A stretch of DNA of 64,000 nt from Acanthopleura granulata (lineage: Eukaryota; Mollusca; Polyplacophora; Chitonida; Chitonidae): positions 1,143,333 to 1,207,332 of the forward strand of contig JABBOT010000022.1 in the NCBI GenBank assembly GCA_016165875.1. The letters are read 5' to 3'. Below, piece by piece: positions 23,448 to 35,790 of the stretch. The notes beneath the pieces are model-generated. The model was given only the letters and a program-made list of their open reading frames with translations. It did not search any database and was not told where the DNA came from. The translations under genes were made by a program, and so were the position numbers. Positions within the stretch are counted from its first letter, which is position 1, and each line of letters opens with the position of its first letter.

Positions 23448-23823
23448 TCGAGACCTTCTGACGGCTGAACTTTGTGATATATCCAGGGCCAATCCAAACT
23501 CCCGGGAGGATCTTTCTACAGAACTTTTGAAAAAACAGTCGTGCACACAATGTGGAATTTCTTGATCTTTTTGCAGCTTGCCATGGTTAGAAATGTATTA
23601 GCATCTGAAGATGCATTTTAATCAGTGATATGCCAGACAACTTTGCTGCTGTAGCTGTACGACTTGATTCATTTTCCGAGTAATAATTCTTTAATATTTC
23701 GCTGTGATAAACCAGTGATACGATTATATGTGGTAACCGGTCTGTGGTTTGGATACCCTCCACACTTCATTATGCACACTTTTTCATGATGCAAAGTTAT
23801 TTCTTGTCACGCGTATCGGTTGC

Positions 23824-23829
23824 AATAAA
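23824..23829 (+). terminator. Candidate poly(A) signal for H2B copy 1
   Basis: AATAAA in TTGCAATAAATCA, 377 bp after the stop codon; present also in the second copy at 38281-38286. Confidence 0.4.
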
Positions 23830-26800
23830 TCATTAGAAATACAGGCTTCCTCTGACGCTCTAGGGAGTGATCTCCCTTGCCCTACTCCACTTATACGTTT
23901 TCATCCTTAATTTCGACATTTGTTAAATTGAATTTCATATATAACCAAAAATGAAAATAGTATTTCTGTTATTCTTAATTGGCCCACATATGGACAAGAA
24001 TTATTTCAAATTTCAGAAAATAATGTAATCTGAAATTTAAGATGTGTGAAATTCTTTTGAAATATTCTCGAAATATCGAAAATTGTGTTAACGATATTAT
24101 CAGTGGGCTGAAACAGCTTATCACATAGAATAACAATCCGGTCTGCCTTTAGCATTATTCCATGACTGGAATATAGCTTCCGTGGCTACCGGGAGCTCTG
24201 TACTAGCCTGACAGTTATAAACGTGAACTTTCCACGGCTGGATGACGAGTGACAACGTCGACCATATCAAGCAGAGGCCATGCAGAGAAAGAGTTCTTCA
24301 CAACTCGCTTGTCAATATTTTGGTGCCGGGTTCCCTACTATCAGAATGATGACCGTAGTCCTATAAGTGAAACATTCTTGAGTATGGGATAGAACACCAA
24401 TCAAATAAATTAACTTGGTAAGAAAACATCAGTTTGTTGTGATGGACATGGTGTTCTGGGAAACCTTAAACCCACATGCAAACCAAACAAGCGAATAAAT
24501 AAAGACGTAACGCAATTGCTAGATATAATATTCAGATTTTGATATCGCAACATCGGTATATACATAATAAACAGAATGTAATATTTTGTATTGCGCTCCG
24601 ATATCCAGTAATTCCCTTACACTTGACTTCAGCAGTTAAAAATATTCAGGAGTACACAGCTTTACATATCATGAACAACAACTTTCTATTTCTCAACCGC
24701 TGAGACTATTCTTCAAACCTTCAACAGATAAAACCAAAACACTACATTTACCAAAACAGACATTTCCTGGTAATATATGTGCAAATACTGAACCTATATA
24801 ACTAATTTGAAGCTGGTCATGACTTGAAAGCGAAATTTTGAATCCGAGAACCCCGATTGCGACAATCTGATGGAAATAAGCAAAACATGATTTCCAACAA
24901 ATTGGGGCGATCTGGAATCGAGCCATTGTCTTGAAGGAAATGTAAGCAAAAAGGACTATCGATAGACAAACAGGACGTGTAAAAAAGGCACAATTTCCTT
25001 GACAACCCAAGTGTGCTCGACGAATTTTTGAAAGCTACACACGTCTACTGGCGACATGGCTCATGGGAGACAACTTACAATTGTTTCATCACTGGGTCAA
25101 ACAATGACATGCATTCGTCTTGAAAAATATTTTGCGATGTTACTATCACCGCATAGCAAATTGCCTAGAGATGCATGAACTGGAATAAAGAAGTTTGAAA
25201 CCTTATTTGAGAACCCTTCGACTAATCACGCGCCAATTTATGTGTATGTCTTTTAAATAATATTGATTAATAGTTGACAAAAGATTGGAGGAAGCTGTAC
25301 CACTGAAATATGATACAGTTAGTTACAACAATAAAATATTTTACTGAACATTAGTCACAAAATCTTTGCTGTACAAAATTAATATTTCCTATAATAACTC
25401 AGGAAATTTTCATATTGAAAAATGAAAAGTGAAACACTCGATTGTCTGTTTTTGTATTGCCCAATAGATTAAAGTTTTTGGGAGAACTGAAAGGGACACG
25501 GTCGCCCAAATAGGACTTATTTTTGCTTATTACAGAATGACATAAGTATCAGGTATTTTTCTCCAGAAGTAAAAGTTACTAACTTTTCGTTAATCCCACC
25601 ACCAGCATTGTATGGTAAGGGAATGTTTAAAAATTACAGAGAAGCTCAAAACTCAAAAGTCCGCCAGAATATTTAAATGAGGGACTGTCAATTCAGTGGA
25701 ACTGAAGCATGCGCACTGTGGTCAGTAAGGTTCATATGTAAACAAACGTGGCTGTTGACACGCGTAAAAAAAGAACGGCTTTCTTGTAACATGATCGGTG
25801 AAAAAAAGAGGCGTAAAAGAGATCTCAGCAGGTTAACAAGCATATGTGAAGCTGTAATTCGTGGCCAGTTGTTGCAAAACTACTGCTCAATAGGTCGGTG
25901 CAAATGTTGTTATTGTTGGGGTGTTAAACGTCGAACACACACACATTTCTGACTCATAGTTTAATGAGAAAATTAAAAAGATAAAATACCAGCATGTCAT
26001 TGAAATCTTGGTTACAGCAACAAACCAGAATTTTAAATTATTTAACGCGTGATGGACGCTTTGAAAGATAACGGCAAAGATAACTTCTGACCCAACCTCA
26101 ACTGTGGAAGTTGCCAGGTCACACAGGTGTGCCTTGCATATATGTGCTCAGATGATTATCACACAAAGGTAAAGACAGTCGTCCTTGCATTTTTTGTACC
26201 ATTAGCCTTATCAGCAGTTACTGCACGGTCTTTTTGTTTCATTAATCACTTGTCGGTATGATGTCCTCAAGCTCAGGGATGCGACCATATGGATGTAGAA
26301 GAGAACGTTTCTAGATGTTAGACGATAATGGGACACACCAAACGTTCCAGATTGCAATAAAAATAGGTCCTTTCCTGTTGTACCGTTGTCGTGCTTTTTT
26401 GAGCACGAAAAAGTGTGACGCTCTACAAGAAAGAACAAAAGACTACGTACCTTTGAACTGATTTATGAAAGGCCAGTCTTCCCATTTGTAAGAACTTTGA
26501 GCTATTCAAGGACCGATAACAGTTTTCTAAAGCGTTGGTTGAACAGATATGTCTACATATCCATATCTCATACAAACCGATGGTGGTAAAATATCGACTT
26601 TACCTAAGTACAACGGGTAGACTGTAGGTCTAAATGAAATATACACGTAGCAAAAGAAACTGCGTTTCTGTGAAATGTTTTGGTAGGCATCGTTTGATTT
26701 TGTCCTCTAAAATGGTATTATATACACAACAACGTATACCCTAGAAAAAAGACATTTGGGATCAGTTCTCTGCATGTAACATGTGGTGTTTACAATACAC

Positions 26801-28193
26801 AAGCTGCAACTCTGAATAAAGATGGCTTCACTGTAACTCACTACTTCGACATTTTACTTTGCCATCACATGGAGAACAATGTAGTTACAAGATTGTTCGC
26901 AAATGAGTACTCGGTGTCATGATCCCTTTTAGGCAATTATTTTTTTGTCCAATTAACCGCTTAGTGCCTTGTCTGTTTGGATCCACCCTTCTTATCACCC
27001 TGTATATTTAAATAATTATAATGTCCTGATAATATGTTCGGTATAGTTTCAAACAGGACAGAAAAGATATGTAAATTGATATAAGGCACCGGTATATCTA
27101 ACCTCTTGTCGCAGAATGAAGAGGTGATAACAGTTGGGCAAATTGTATATAATTATTAATTAATTTATTCATTAATTTATGTATTTGCTATTTATGCCAT
27201 AGTTTAATACATTTCAGATACATGTATGCGGCATGGATCACCAGCCAATTTTATGAAGCCAATACATTTATCAAGTTAAGTAGTCCTTAGCTGAGTGTAA
27301 TTCACATCTCTACATAATGCAGGGTTTTATCGAGAAAAAAAAATCCTATACTTTATCGATAAACTGATTTTCAAAAGAGAGATTTTTTCCTAACTTGATA
27401 TTTAAAAAATATGTCTATATGTAAGTTCATTAAACAGTATGGACAAGAAACTCTACACCAAACATAGCAACAACAACAACAATTCATAGCGTAACTACTT
27501 CGGTCTTGTGGATTTCCTTGTACCTGTTACATTTCCGCAAATCTTGGCTAAACTGCCACGCCAGGGACTTGATAATCAGTTTTTCTGACGATTCAAAACC
27601 AGCAAATATGACAGCCTTCTTTCCATATGTATATGTGCGCCGTATCGGACGGTTTTGGCAGCTGTCAAATGTCCACAGCCTATGTAACCTGCAGTTATAA
27701 CTGGTACGTGTGTATGTTATCCGCAGTTTTCATCTTTATAGATAAAGATGAACTTGGTGTGAACTCTAAGTACGCAATAAAGGCCAACTTAAAATATATA
27801 CTAATGTATTAGCTGATTCCGTTGTCACTTGTGATCTGGCACTTGTGAATAGTTTTACATAAGGCAAACTTCATTTCCCACAACCGCGAATTGATATAAA
27901 AGATAAATATGCCATCTCCTTCACAGTGTATCATGTTCGCATCCAAGTTTCCGCCACACAATCTGTAATCTGACCGCACAATACACTTATCACTTCTGTC
28001 AGGTCTAGCAGTCCATTAGTACACACCAAGTCAAGGTCATTCACAGAGAAATGGCTCAATCTACCAAGATGGCTTTTACGGGAGAAACGCAGTTATGTTG
28101 TTCTCATAAATACACTCGATGAGGATCGAACTTGGATGTACCGTACTCACTGTGAGTACAGTACTCGAACGACAAAGTTAACCAATCCAGGTT
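23830..28193. other. Spacer between the convergent H2B and coiled-coil genes, copy 1
   Basis: No gene recognised. It contains a SINE family A tail fragment at about 24330-24410 (CTATAAGTGAAACATTCTTG, AACACCAATCAAATAAAT) and a tRNA-like relic at about 28118-28190 (-) with B box AAGTTCGATCC. The 91-codon frame at 25677-25952 is broken in the second copy, arguing against coding. The second-copy equivalent is about 38287-42661. Confidence 0.5.
24330..24410 (+). mobile_element. SINE family A tail fragment, copy 1
   Basis: Only the 3' end of the SINE remains: CTATAAGTGAAACATTCTTG followed by AACACCAATCAAATAAAT. The allele in the second duplication copy is at about 38790-38870. Confidence 0.75.
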
Positions 28194-28199
28194 TTTATT
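28194..28199 (-). terminator. Candidate poly(A) signal of the coiled-coil gene, copy 1
   Basis: AATAAA on the minus strand, 321 bp beyond the stop codon at 28520; conserved at 42662-42667 in the second copy. Confidence 0.4.
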
Positions 28200-28519
28200 A
28201 ATTCGTTCAACACCAGATGTACGTCTATTTATGTTTTAAGAGAATCCTCGGAAACCGGTTGAGATAACCACTTTTTTTCTCAAGCTTTGAATATAAACCA
28301 CTTTCCCCATGTTTCCAGAAGGGAGAGTAACTGCACAAACTCAGTCTGGTCGACTGAAAGAAGTCCAGCGGGTATGCTTCTGTAGAAACCCTGGCTTTGC
28401 TTTGGCTAGGTGTATAAAGAAATCCATTCCTGCAAGACCTTGAACAATATAAGATAGCTTTCAGATGGACCGGTATAGTTCCAGTTAGATCTAAAGCGAC
28501 CCTGACATCGCCGCCATCA

Positions 28520-29114
28520 TCAAGTTTCATCTTCGCTTCGTTTCTTCTCCTTCCTGGACCGTTTCTTTTCTTTTCTCTTCTCTCTCCTTTCAGCCTCGGC
28601 TGCATCTTCGTCGTGTCCATTTTCCTCACCCTCCACTATGTTCACACGACTATGGCGGTGCTTCTTCTTCTCCTTCCTCTCTTCTTTCTCCACATCCGGG
28701 TCGTTAGGATTCTCCTCGTCGTGTCTGTGGCGGTGTTTCTTCTTTTCCTTTCTTCGTTCTTTTCGTGTTTCATCCTCAATCTCTAACTTGGTTTCTTTGT
28801 CCTCGTCCTTATTTTTGTGTTTCTTCTTCTTTTCTCGTCGCTCTCGCCTTTCGTCGCTGTCTTCTTCACCCACGTGACTCTCTTCGTCCTCTCGATGCCT
28901 ATGCTTCTTTTTCTTTTTCTTTTCTTTTCTGTCTTTTGACACCTCCCCATCAGCACCCTGCACTTGTGCGGATGCCATTTCCGGTTCAATTTCTATAGCC
29001 GTTTCTAACGGCACAGTCTCTACTGGCGGTAATCCCTTGACTTCTTTAAGTTTCTTTTTCTCCTCTAATCTCTCTTTAAAACGCTGCTCTTGTCTTTCTT
29101 TATCTTTTGCTTTC
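28520..29114 (-). CDS. Coiled-coil gene exon 5 (terminal), copy 1
   Basis: The acceptor GTTTGCTTGTAG precedes GAAAGCAAAAG; the frame is open for 197 residues to a TGA. The protein has a helical start (KDKERQEQRFKERLEEKKK), a short acidic/neutral linker (VETVPLETAIEIEPEMASAQ), then four or five charged repeats of the form R/K-KEKKKHRHR separated by DE-rich stretches, and ends KRSEDET. The composition suggests a disordered nuclear tail, possibly RNA- or chromatin-associated. Confidence 0.8.
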
Positions 29115-32100
29115 CTACAAGCAAACAGAAGTGATGTATCAACTAAATGATTCAAGGGCAATTAATTCGTTAAATAAACGTCCAAAATCAATGGGCTTTT
29201 TTTTTCAGACGATGTGATCAAGTGTAAACAAAATATTTTTTGTCTGGCAATGATAATAACTCAATGTTCAGGGCCTGCGGTAGACATTAGGTTGCCTTTG
29301 CGGTTACTTGCTCGCATAGTAAAGGGGGCATTGTACTAATGGAACTAGATACCCTAAACCAGTGTTATACAGAGCATACACAGACAAACTTTCACAGGCT
29401 GGCGCTAAGCTGGACTATTGTGTTCATGGTAAGTTAAAGCTTTGTACAGGCTGGTAACAAGTCACTTTCTTGGTGTAATAAATTGTCATGCACCAATTGG
29501 TTACTGAAAACGTCCATGTCGGATGATACCAACCTGTTTCAGGTGGTAACCCTTTAATTACCAGTTAGTAACAGCTGGATTACAGCTTTCTTTTGAACTT
29601 GCTGATAAGTCAGGGTTGTGACTAAAGATAGTTATTTATTTACCAGTATGTTGTGGCCTGAGATACTAACTAGTACTGTGACAGCAGTAGCACTAAGCTC
29701 AGAACTAACTGATAACTAACTTGCTAACATTTAATACGTGTTGGTCAGAGTTACGGGCTACAAAAACATCTGACTGCACTTGAAAACAGAACCATAAATA
29801 ATGGCCCATGTTTTGTTCAGGTATGTCATGTAAATCCTCATACCGAGATCTGTCCTTAACAAACTCGAGTCAGTGTTCTAAAAAAGTACAATACATATCT
29901 TCCTTCTTTGTCTTAATCTTCCCGTGTCAAGTGATAATATTTTCTGATAATTCCTGCACGAATAAGTATATTTAAACACTATTACCTCCAAAATTTTTCT
30001 TACCCGCTAATGAGAAAACAATAAATACATTTTAAAAATCACACTTCAATAATTTTATTGATTTGTGTGTAAAACCCTTAAGAAATGCCCTCTTAGAAGA
30101 AACCGTGGGGCCCGGCTTAAACAAGCTGCCGTCACCAGACACATGACAACCTCCTAACCAATCACAGCTGGAAAGGTGTCTGTAAGCTTAGTGATTGGTA
30201 GACCAATCCACAGACTAATCCGACATTGCACATGCGCACGAGAACAGAATATTAGCCTACTTGAGTCCTGCTATAACACTGGGATCATTTTTAAGCTCGA
30301 TGTAGTTGATGCAGTTTCCTAACACAACACTGAATTCTATAGCCGCAGCTGTACAGTCGTAATTTGGTAAACATGCATGGAGTTACACGCTGATTTGGAA
30401 TGTCGTGTCAGCTTAAACCAACATGCTTATTATTTTGTCTGCAGAACTTTATGATGCTCTACAGAGGTGAGAGACTTACACTCTCTCCATCTGCGTGACT
30501 TCCTCCAGAAGTTCGTTGGCTTTCTCCACCTTCTCCTGTTGTTTGTTCCTCTTTTCGGCCTTCAGCCATTCCAGCAGCTCCCTTTGCCTCTCCCGTTCGC
30601 TTTCCACTTTTGTCTCCGCTGTACTCAGGTGTTTGAAGAGCTCGTCACGTAACTATAACAATAACGAAAATCGCACGACATTACATGTAAACCGAAAGCA
30701 CTTATATTCACATGTCAATCAGCTCGGCTGAGATAACACAAAACACTAGAATTTAGCAAACTCATTCAGAAATATCAAAACCACCGGCATTCTCAGTTCA
30801 AACGGAATTATTTCAGATACGGTGTGTAAAGAGCAATGGAAACGTATCTATTCTGGCGCTTTTAACTAACAGCACACTCGCTCAAATACAGATCATAACA
30901 AAAACCACCAGATAAACAAAAGCGATGGCCAAAGATTTTAAAAAACAAAAATCTACAAAACCGTCAGCCTGTCGGAGTTTCCATAAACTTTCTAGTGTAA
31001 AACAAAACCGCAGCGTCTGACCAGATATTCTTAGCAAGATTTCGACACAAACTCAACATGACATAATGAGCTCAAAGTTACTTTTCAGCCATAGGATACC
31101 TTATGTTGATCACGTAGCCATGACAGCCATTTTGATACGCAATCCCCTCGTCAATAATTTTAATCAATTACATAAAAATTATTTTCTGAAATTCCTCTTC
31201 TGATGTTGTGCATTTATGTGTTTCATTCACCGGTGGAGAAAACCCAATCAAACATTTCACCTCTTCTATAGACTTGACAAAAACTGGGGTGGGCGCAGAT
31301 CTGTGCGATACCCCGGCGGATGACGCACGCGCGGCGGAAGTGTCGGGCAGCTGAAGATCCCTGTCCACGCCACCCTGTGCTCCACTGACGCACTGTCTGC
31401 GGCTATAGTCGTTTGCATCACGAGTCCGCCTGGTGGCTGTTATGTCGCTAATGGTGGATAGTCGCGAGTCTGCACGACCAGCGCGACTCTTTCTGCCTCG
31501 GTTTCTTTCGCTGTCTTTCCTTCTCTCTTCTGTCGTGTTGATGTAAATGAAAATTTGGAAAGTATATCGAGTTAATGAAGGCATTGATATAACGTGAGAT
31601 GTCAAGTTCGCACAGACTTCATGTCCCATATGATACAGACAATAAGGATAATAGGGACATGAATTTTTTATGAAGGAAATTCAGTAATACATGCTATTAA
31701 ACACCAGCTAAACACTCGGTATCAATCTTAAGACATGTAGAATGAAGATAACTGAGGTATTATTGGAGAGTTTCTGATATGACCACTGCTACGGTAACTA
31801 AAAATTTTCAAAAAATTGTCATGGCTTAAGACGGAAGTTCTAACCACTGCGATATTAATAGGCCTACGTCGATTCAAGATTCTCCCATATAGGAAGCAAT
31901 AGCGAGCTATTGGCGTTCATAAAAAGCGTCCAATTTAGTTTCCAACCTTCTTTTTCAGCCCCCCCCCCCACGGAATCCCCACCAGCCTCACCTGACCACT
32001 CACCTGTGCCTCTCCCTGACCAGAACCCTGACCTCTGATCCGACCCCTGACCTCACCCCTGGCCCCTGACCCGAACCCCGACCTCATCCCTGACTCCTGA

Positions 32101-32905
32101 CCCGATCCCTGGCATCATTCTCTTAACTCCATCTTGAAGAACGCCTCCTTCATTTCTTGTCGACTCTCCCAGATCAGATGCAACATCCCCACCCTGAACT
32201 CACATGACCCCTTACCCCTGATCTCACCCCTCGCCTTACACCCACGACTGACAGTGCAGATCCTTCTGCTCGTCCTCCATGGTGAGGAAGCTCATATCCT
32301 ATCGACTCTCCCTGATCAGCTGTTATATCCCCACGTCTGACCTAACCCCTGACTGACCTCTGACCTGATCCCTGACCTCACCCCTGATCTCATTCCTGAT
32401 CTCTGACCAGACCCCTGACCTCACTCCCTCACGTAAGACCGAGGACTGACAGCGCAAGCTCTTCTGCTCATCCTCCATGGTGACGAAGCTCCGCCTCCCA
32501 GATAAGCTGTAACCTCACCCCTTACCACACCACTAACCTCTGGCCTCACTCCTGACCTCTGACCTCACCCCTGGCCCCTGACTTAGCCCTCACCAAACTT
32601 CCGGGATTGACATCGCAGGTCCGTATGTTCGTCCTCTATAGTGAGGAACGTCTCCCTCACCTCCTGTCGACTCTCTCAGTTCAGGTAAAACATCCCCACC
32701 TTGGCCTCACCTGACCCCTCACCCCTGACCTCAGCTCTGACCTCATCCCCTCACCTAACATCCGGGACTGACAGCGCAGGTCTTTCTGCTCGTCCTCCAT
32801 GGTGAGGAAGGTCTCCCTCATTTCCTGTCGACTCTCCCAGATCAACTGTAACATCTTCTCGCTCTCCCGATCGTACAAGTCCTCCACAGCCTTGATGAAC
32901 ACACC
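28520..32905 (-). CDS. Lysine/glutamate-rich coiled-coil protein, exons 2-5, duplication copy 1
   Basis: Four exons on the minus strand whose phases agree: exon 2 32755-32905 (ends phase 1), exon 3 31231-31529 (ends phase 0), exon 4 30480-30652 (ends phase 2) and terminal exon 5 28520-29114. I do not recognise the family. Exon 2 encodes an amphipathic helix (AVEDLYDRESEKMLQLIWES), exon 3 an Arg/Ser-rich linker, exon 4 a strong coiled coil, and exon 5 repeated KEKKKHRHR-type blocks alternating with acidic runs, suggesting nuclear localisation. No first exon exists inside copy 1; the best candidate is at 56841-56918, beyond copy 2. Copy 1 would therefore be promoterless, an alternative 3' exon set, or an assembly duplicate. 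It differs from copy 2 by two amino acids in exon 5, with silent changes elsewhere. Confidence 0.7.
30480..30652 (-). CDS. Coiled-coil gene exon 4, copy 1
   Basis: 173 nt between acceptor TTGTTATAG and donor GAGAGT|GTAAGT, a near-consensus site. It encodes LRDELFKHLSTAETKVESER, then an uninterrupted helix (QRELLEWLKAEKRNKQQEK, VEKANELLEEVTQMER). The only second-copy difference I noticed is silent (AAC/AAT). Confidence 0.8.
31231..31529 (-). CDS. Coiled-coil gene exon 3, copy 1
   Basis: The acceptor ACACGACAG precedes AAGAGAGAAGG; phase 1 fits exon 2 and creates a Glu codon at the joint. It encodes RKDSERNRGRKSRAGRADSR, a Ser/Ala-rich linker and VFVKSIEEVKCLIGFSPP. Two phase-0 donors are possible: CCG|GTGAAT (end 31231) or GAG|GTGAAA (end 31261). 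GC content is above the neighbours. One base differs between the two duplication copies, and it is silent (AGG/AGA). Confidence 0.6.
31970..32754 (-). repeat. Exon-2-derived minisatellite within intron 2, copy 1
   Basis: Four decayed copies of exon 2 (about 32594-32700, 32438-32515, 32236-32336, 32132-32200) alternate with CCTGACC/CACCCCTGACCT-rich spacer. They keep plus-strand blocks such as CTGCTCGTCCTCCATGGTGA, TCCTGTCGACTCTCCCAGAT and GACTGACAGCGCA, but carry stops, indels and a common truncation at AACATCCCCA. Unit length is about 160-200 bp. The intact exon 2 lies at the high-coordinate end of the array. An 11-C tract at 31959-31969 borders it. Confidence 0.85.
32755..32905 (-). CDS. 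Coiled-coil gene exon 2, copy 1
   Basis: 151 nt between acceptor GTCTTACAG and donor GTTAG|GTGAGG. It encodes GVFIKAVEDLYDRESEKMLQ followed by LIWESRQEMRETFLTMEDEQ and KDLRCQSRML, with no stop. Open frame and canonical sites separate it from the four decayed relatives next to it. The difference I noticed from copy 2 is silent (GAA/GAG). Confidence 0.75.
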
Positions 32906-33714
32906 CTGTAAGACAACACAGAGCCTTAGTACTGTTCCCTCTACACAGCATATTTGCCTCCCTCCACCGCCACATCCAATTCATCCACTGGAGCCAGGCC
33001 AGGAGAGCCAAGCAAACATTTCCCCTGGCCAGTACAGACCGTAAGCAGGGAAATGTTTTCTCACGGCCTATATTTACAAATGACCACAACAGTCTTGCTG
33101 CAGAACTGGGAGCAATTTCACATAACTTCTTACGGATTTTTTTTCTTCGTAAAAATACACTGTCTGTGTTGTAGCTCAATAAAGATGGTCTCATTTATGG
33201 GGGAATATGTTCGCACGAAGGTTTATGAACTTGCCCCCTGTTTCCTGTAATTGATTTTCACGACTTGGAGGTAATGGATAAGCCAGACACCTTGGTCGTT
33301 GAGTAAAACCATTGATTTTTTCATGAACGCCTTTCGTCAACATTACCCTATTGACCTTCTCTGGCGCTGCTGCATCCTCTTGTAGTGCGTTTCGAGGTTA
33401 CGGCATTACGGTCATGCTCCATTTTACAGAGAAGTTGTCACTTTATGGCACAGTGGGGTAAATCATGTATTTTAACATCGTATATACCAGAATTAAAAAA
33501 AAGGCTAACTTTGGTTACCTATCTAGCAAATATTTCAGGAAGAAAAGATTATTGATCATGAAGAAATCACGTGACGGTCCACCGGAAGATGTCACCATGT
33601 TTGCAAATTTCATTCTCATTGTTGTACGAGATTAGTACAAGCATACATGTTTCATACGGAAGACATATGAACAGAAGAGTAAACAGCATGGAAAAGCTCA
33701 GTGCAGTGGTGTAT

Positions 33715-34068
33715 ATAGCCACTGTATGTATGTATGCTTGGGGGTTTACGTCGTATGACGACGAAAAGTGCATAGGATATGTATACATTATGTCTCCTTG
33801 TGGCAGGGAGAGTCCAGAAAGCTGACAAATTGCTGTCGCCACTGGAACATCTTAGAGAAGACACCAGACATGACACCCAACCCAGTCTCATTATACTGAC
33901 ACCAGGCCGACCAGTCTGCTTCCTTGCTCTAGCCTCTCAGTCCTGAGCGCCAATCGTGGCAGCAACAAGTACCATTTTTAGTGTTTCGTATGACCCGACC
34001 CGTTATTGATCCCGGATCCCCCGACCTCGAGATGGACGCTCTAATCACCAGGCCATCGAGGTTGTTAT
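33715..34068 (-). mobile_element. Dispersed repeat family B, copy with tRNA-like head
   Basis: On the minus strand it starts with a tRNA-like head (CCTCGATGGCCTGGTGATTA, then GATCCGGGATC), then AAATGGTACTTGTTG, GGCGCTCAGGA, GACTGGTCGGCC, TGTCATGTCTGGTGTCTTCT. It continues to a TACGTCGTATGACGACG region. Duplicated at 48182-48535. Confidence 0.75.
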
Positions 34069-35528
34069 AGCATCTGTTAATCTGATTTTCGGTTTTAAAT
34101 CTAACAAAATAATTTTGCTCGACCTATGCAGTTTGGTTGATTTATTGTGCACACATAAATAATTTAGCGACATTTGATATTGTGCACGATACTAAGAACA
34201 TAAGAACGGTACTACATGCATCTGTTGTGGCTTGATTTTGTCATCAAGGTAAATATCTTTACTACATCTATCATTTTTGAAAAGTATTTGCTGAATCTTT
34301 GAGATTATCGCTGTAAAAATTCGCTTTCACATACTCTGATACTGGTCGACTGTTTATATACCGCCTCATCGGATTTGTTTTTGATGCAGGCAGCAGCAAT
34401 CTAGCGCACAGATGACATTAGGAAACCAGTGGATAGATCTTTGTCAGACCAACACGAGAACTTTCGGATGTAACAATTCAGAAATGATAAATAATTTTAC
34501 GGCATTTGGGTCATACGCTCATGGCCTTTGAAATTTCTCTAGTAATGATTAATAATTGATATGTTCCCACCCTTCAGTACTGTTATTGGGCCAAGGCGGG
34601 AATGGGACGGGTTGTCAGTGATCTCATGGAGGCTTGTGGAGGGTCTCATGTCATGTATCGACCGGCCGCGACACAACGCTGAGGAATACAATGGCGTCAA
34701 ATGGATTCTGAATGGTATTATTAGCGAAGATGACGTCAATGAACCAGTTTACCACTAGCTTCTTCAACATGGAAATGGAAGTGACATAGTACCTGTATGT
34801 CTATGTTTATTATGTTACGATGTCATACTTGTATTCATAACGGATTATTGACTAAAGTGTATCCAAGTTATAAATCAAAATTCAAATGTCCGGAGTCTGG
34901 ATATAAGCGTCAAGCCCGACATTCCTTTACAACTCGTATACCATTAAAGAATACTACAGGTCAAGTATCCCAAGATCCACTGCCAACACAACCTGAAACA
35001 TCAGCTTCGCAAAGGAATATGTAAGAGATATTATATAAATATGAAATAAAGCTGTGATGGCGCAAAAGCAGTGTTTCAACATAGCTAGGAAATAACAGCC
35101 CCTCCCCATGTATCCCGCAAGCTTTCTGACGTTACAGTGAAGCCATTTCACTCTGAGAAATGATTTGCACACAAAGTCTCTCTCTCTCGTCCTAACCCCA
35201 TTAATCCTCACTGTAATGTAACTGGGAACATTTTCCCGCGCAATGACGTCTCGCGTCCAAGCTGAACTGAACATTGTTCTCTTGCAATAAATAATACGTT
35301 ACCAGTTTTTATGCGTTTGAAACGTCATGCCACATGCATGCATAAACAATAAAGAGCTTAGTCGAGCATGAGCAGTTTACACTAATGCATCACGACTGTT
35401 TGGTTTAATAAAACTGTTATGTAGACAATCGTCACACGTCATTTGTTATTCCTGTTGAAAATGATTACGTTATTTATGACAGTTTAAAAGCGCTTTGTTG
35501 TATTCGGTTTTGCAATGATGTCTTCGAT

Positions 35529-35790
35529 ATTCCAAAGCTCTTTCACTGTCTTAGACATTCCAACAATGTTTTCCCGTCTCAGGCATTCCAATAGTGTTTT
35601 GCTGTCTCAGGTATTCCAATAGTGTTTTGCTGTCTCAGACATTCCAGTAGTGTTTTGCTGTCTTACATATTCCATTAGTGTTTTTTTGTCTTAGACATGA
35701 TGTTTTGCTGTTTCTGATATTTCAGTTATGGTTTACAGTCTCATATATTGCAATGGTATTTTGCTGTCTTGGATATTTCAATGGTGCTTT
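35529..35790 (+). repeat. 28-bp minisatellite, copy 1
   Basis: About nine imperfect units of the type ATTCCAATAGTGTTTTGCTG+TCTCAGGT. The best-preserved units lie at 35585-35670; divergence rises towards both ends. Confidence 0.8.

Noticed and set aside
23235..23546. Minus-strand frames over the H2B gene (also 37692-38003)
   Set aside because: Antisense shadows of the H2B coding sequence.
25677..25952. 91-codon plus-strand frame
   Set aside because: Broken in the second duplication copy and lacks any family signal.
28638..28998. Ser/Phe-rich plus-strand frames
   Set aside because: Antisense shadow of the KEKKKHRHR-rich exon 5; lysine/glutamate codons read as Phe/Ser/Leu on the other strand.
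30120..30240. Promoter with two opposed CCAAT boxes inside the coiled-coil gene's last intron
   Set aside because: No TATA box, start exon or open frame follows in either direction.
31168..31629. Whole 153-codon minus-strand frame as a single-exon gene
   Set aside because: Its middle part fits as exon 3 by splice phase; the ends are AT-rich and lie outside the splice sites.
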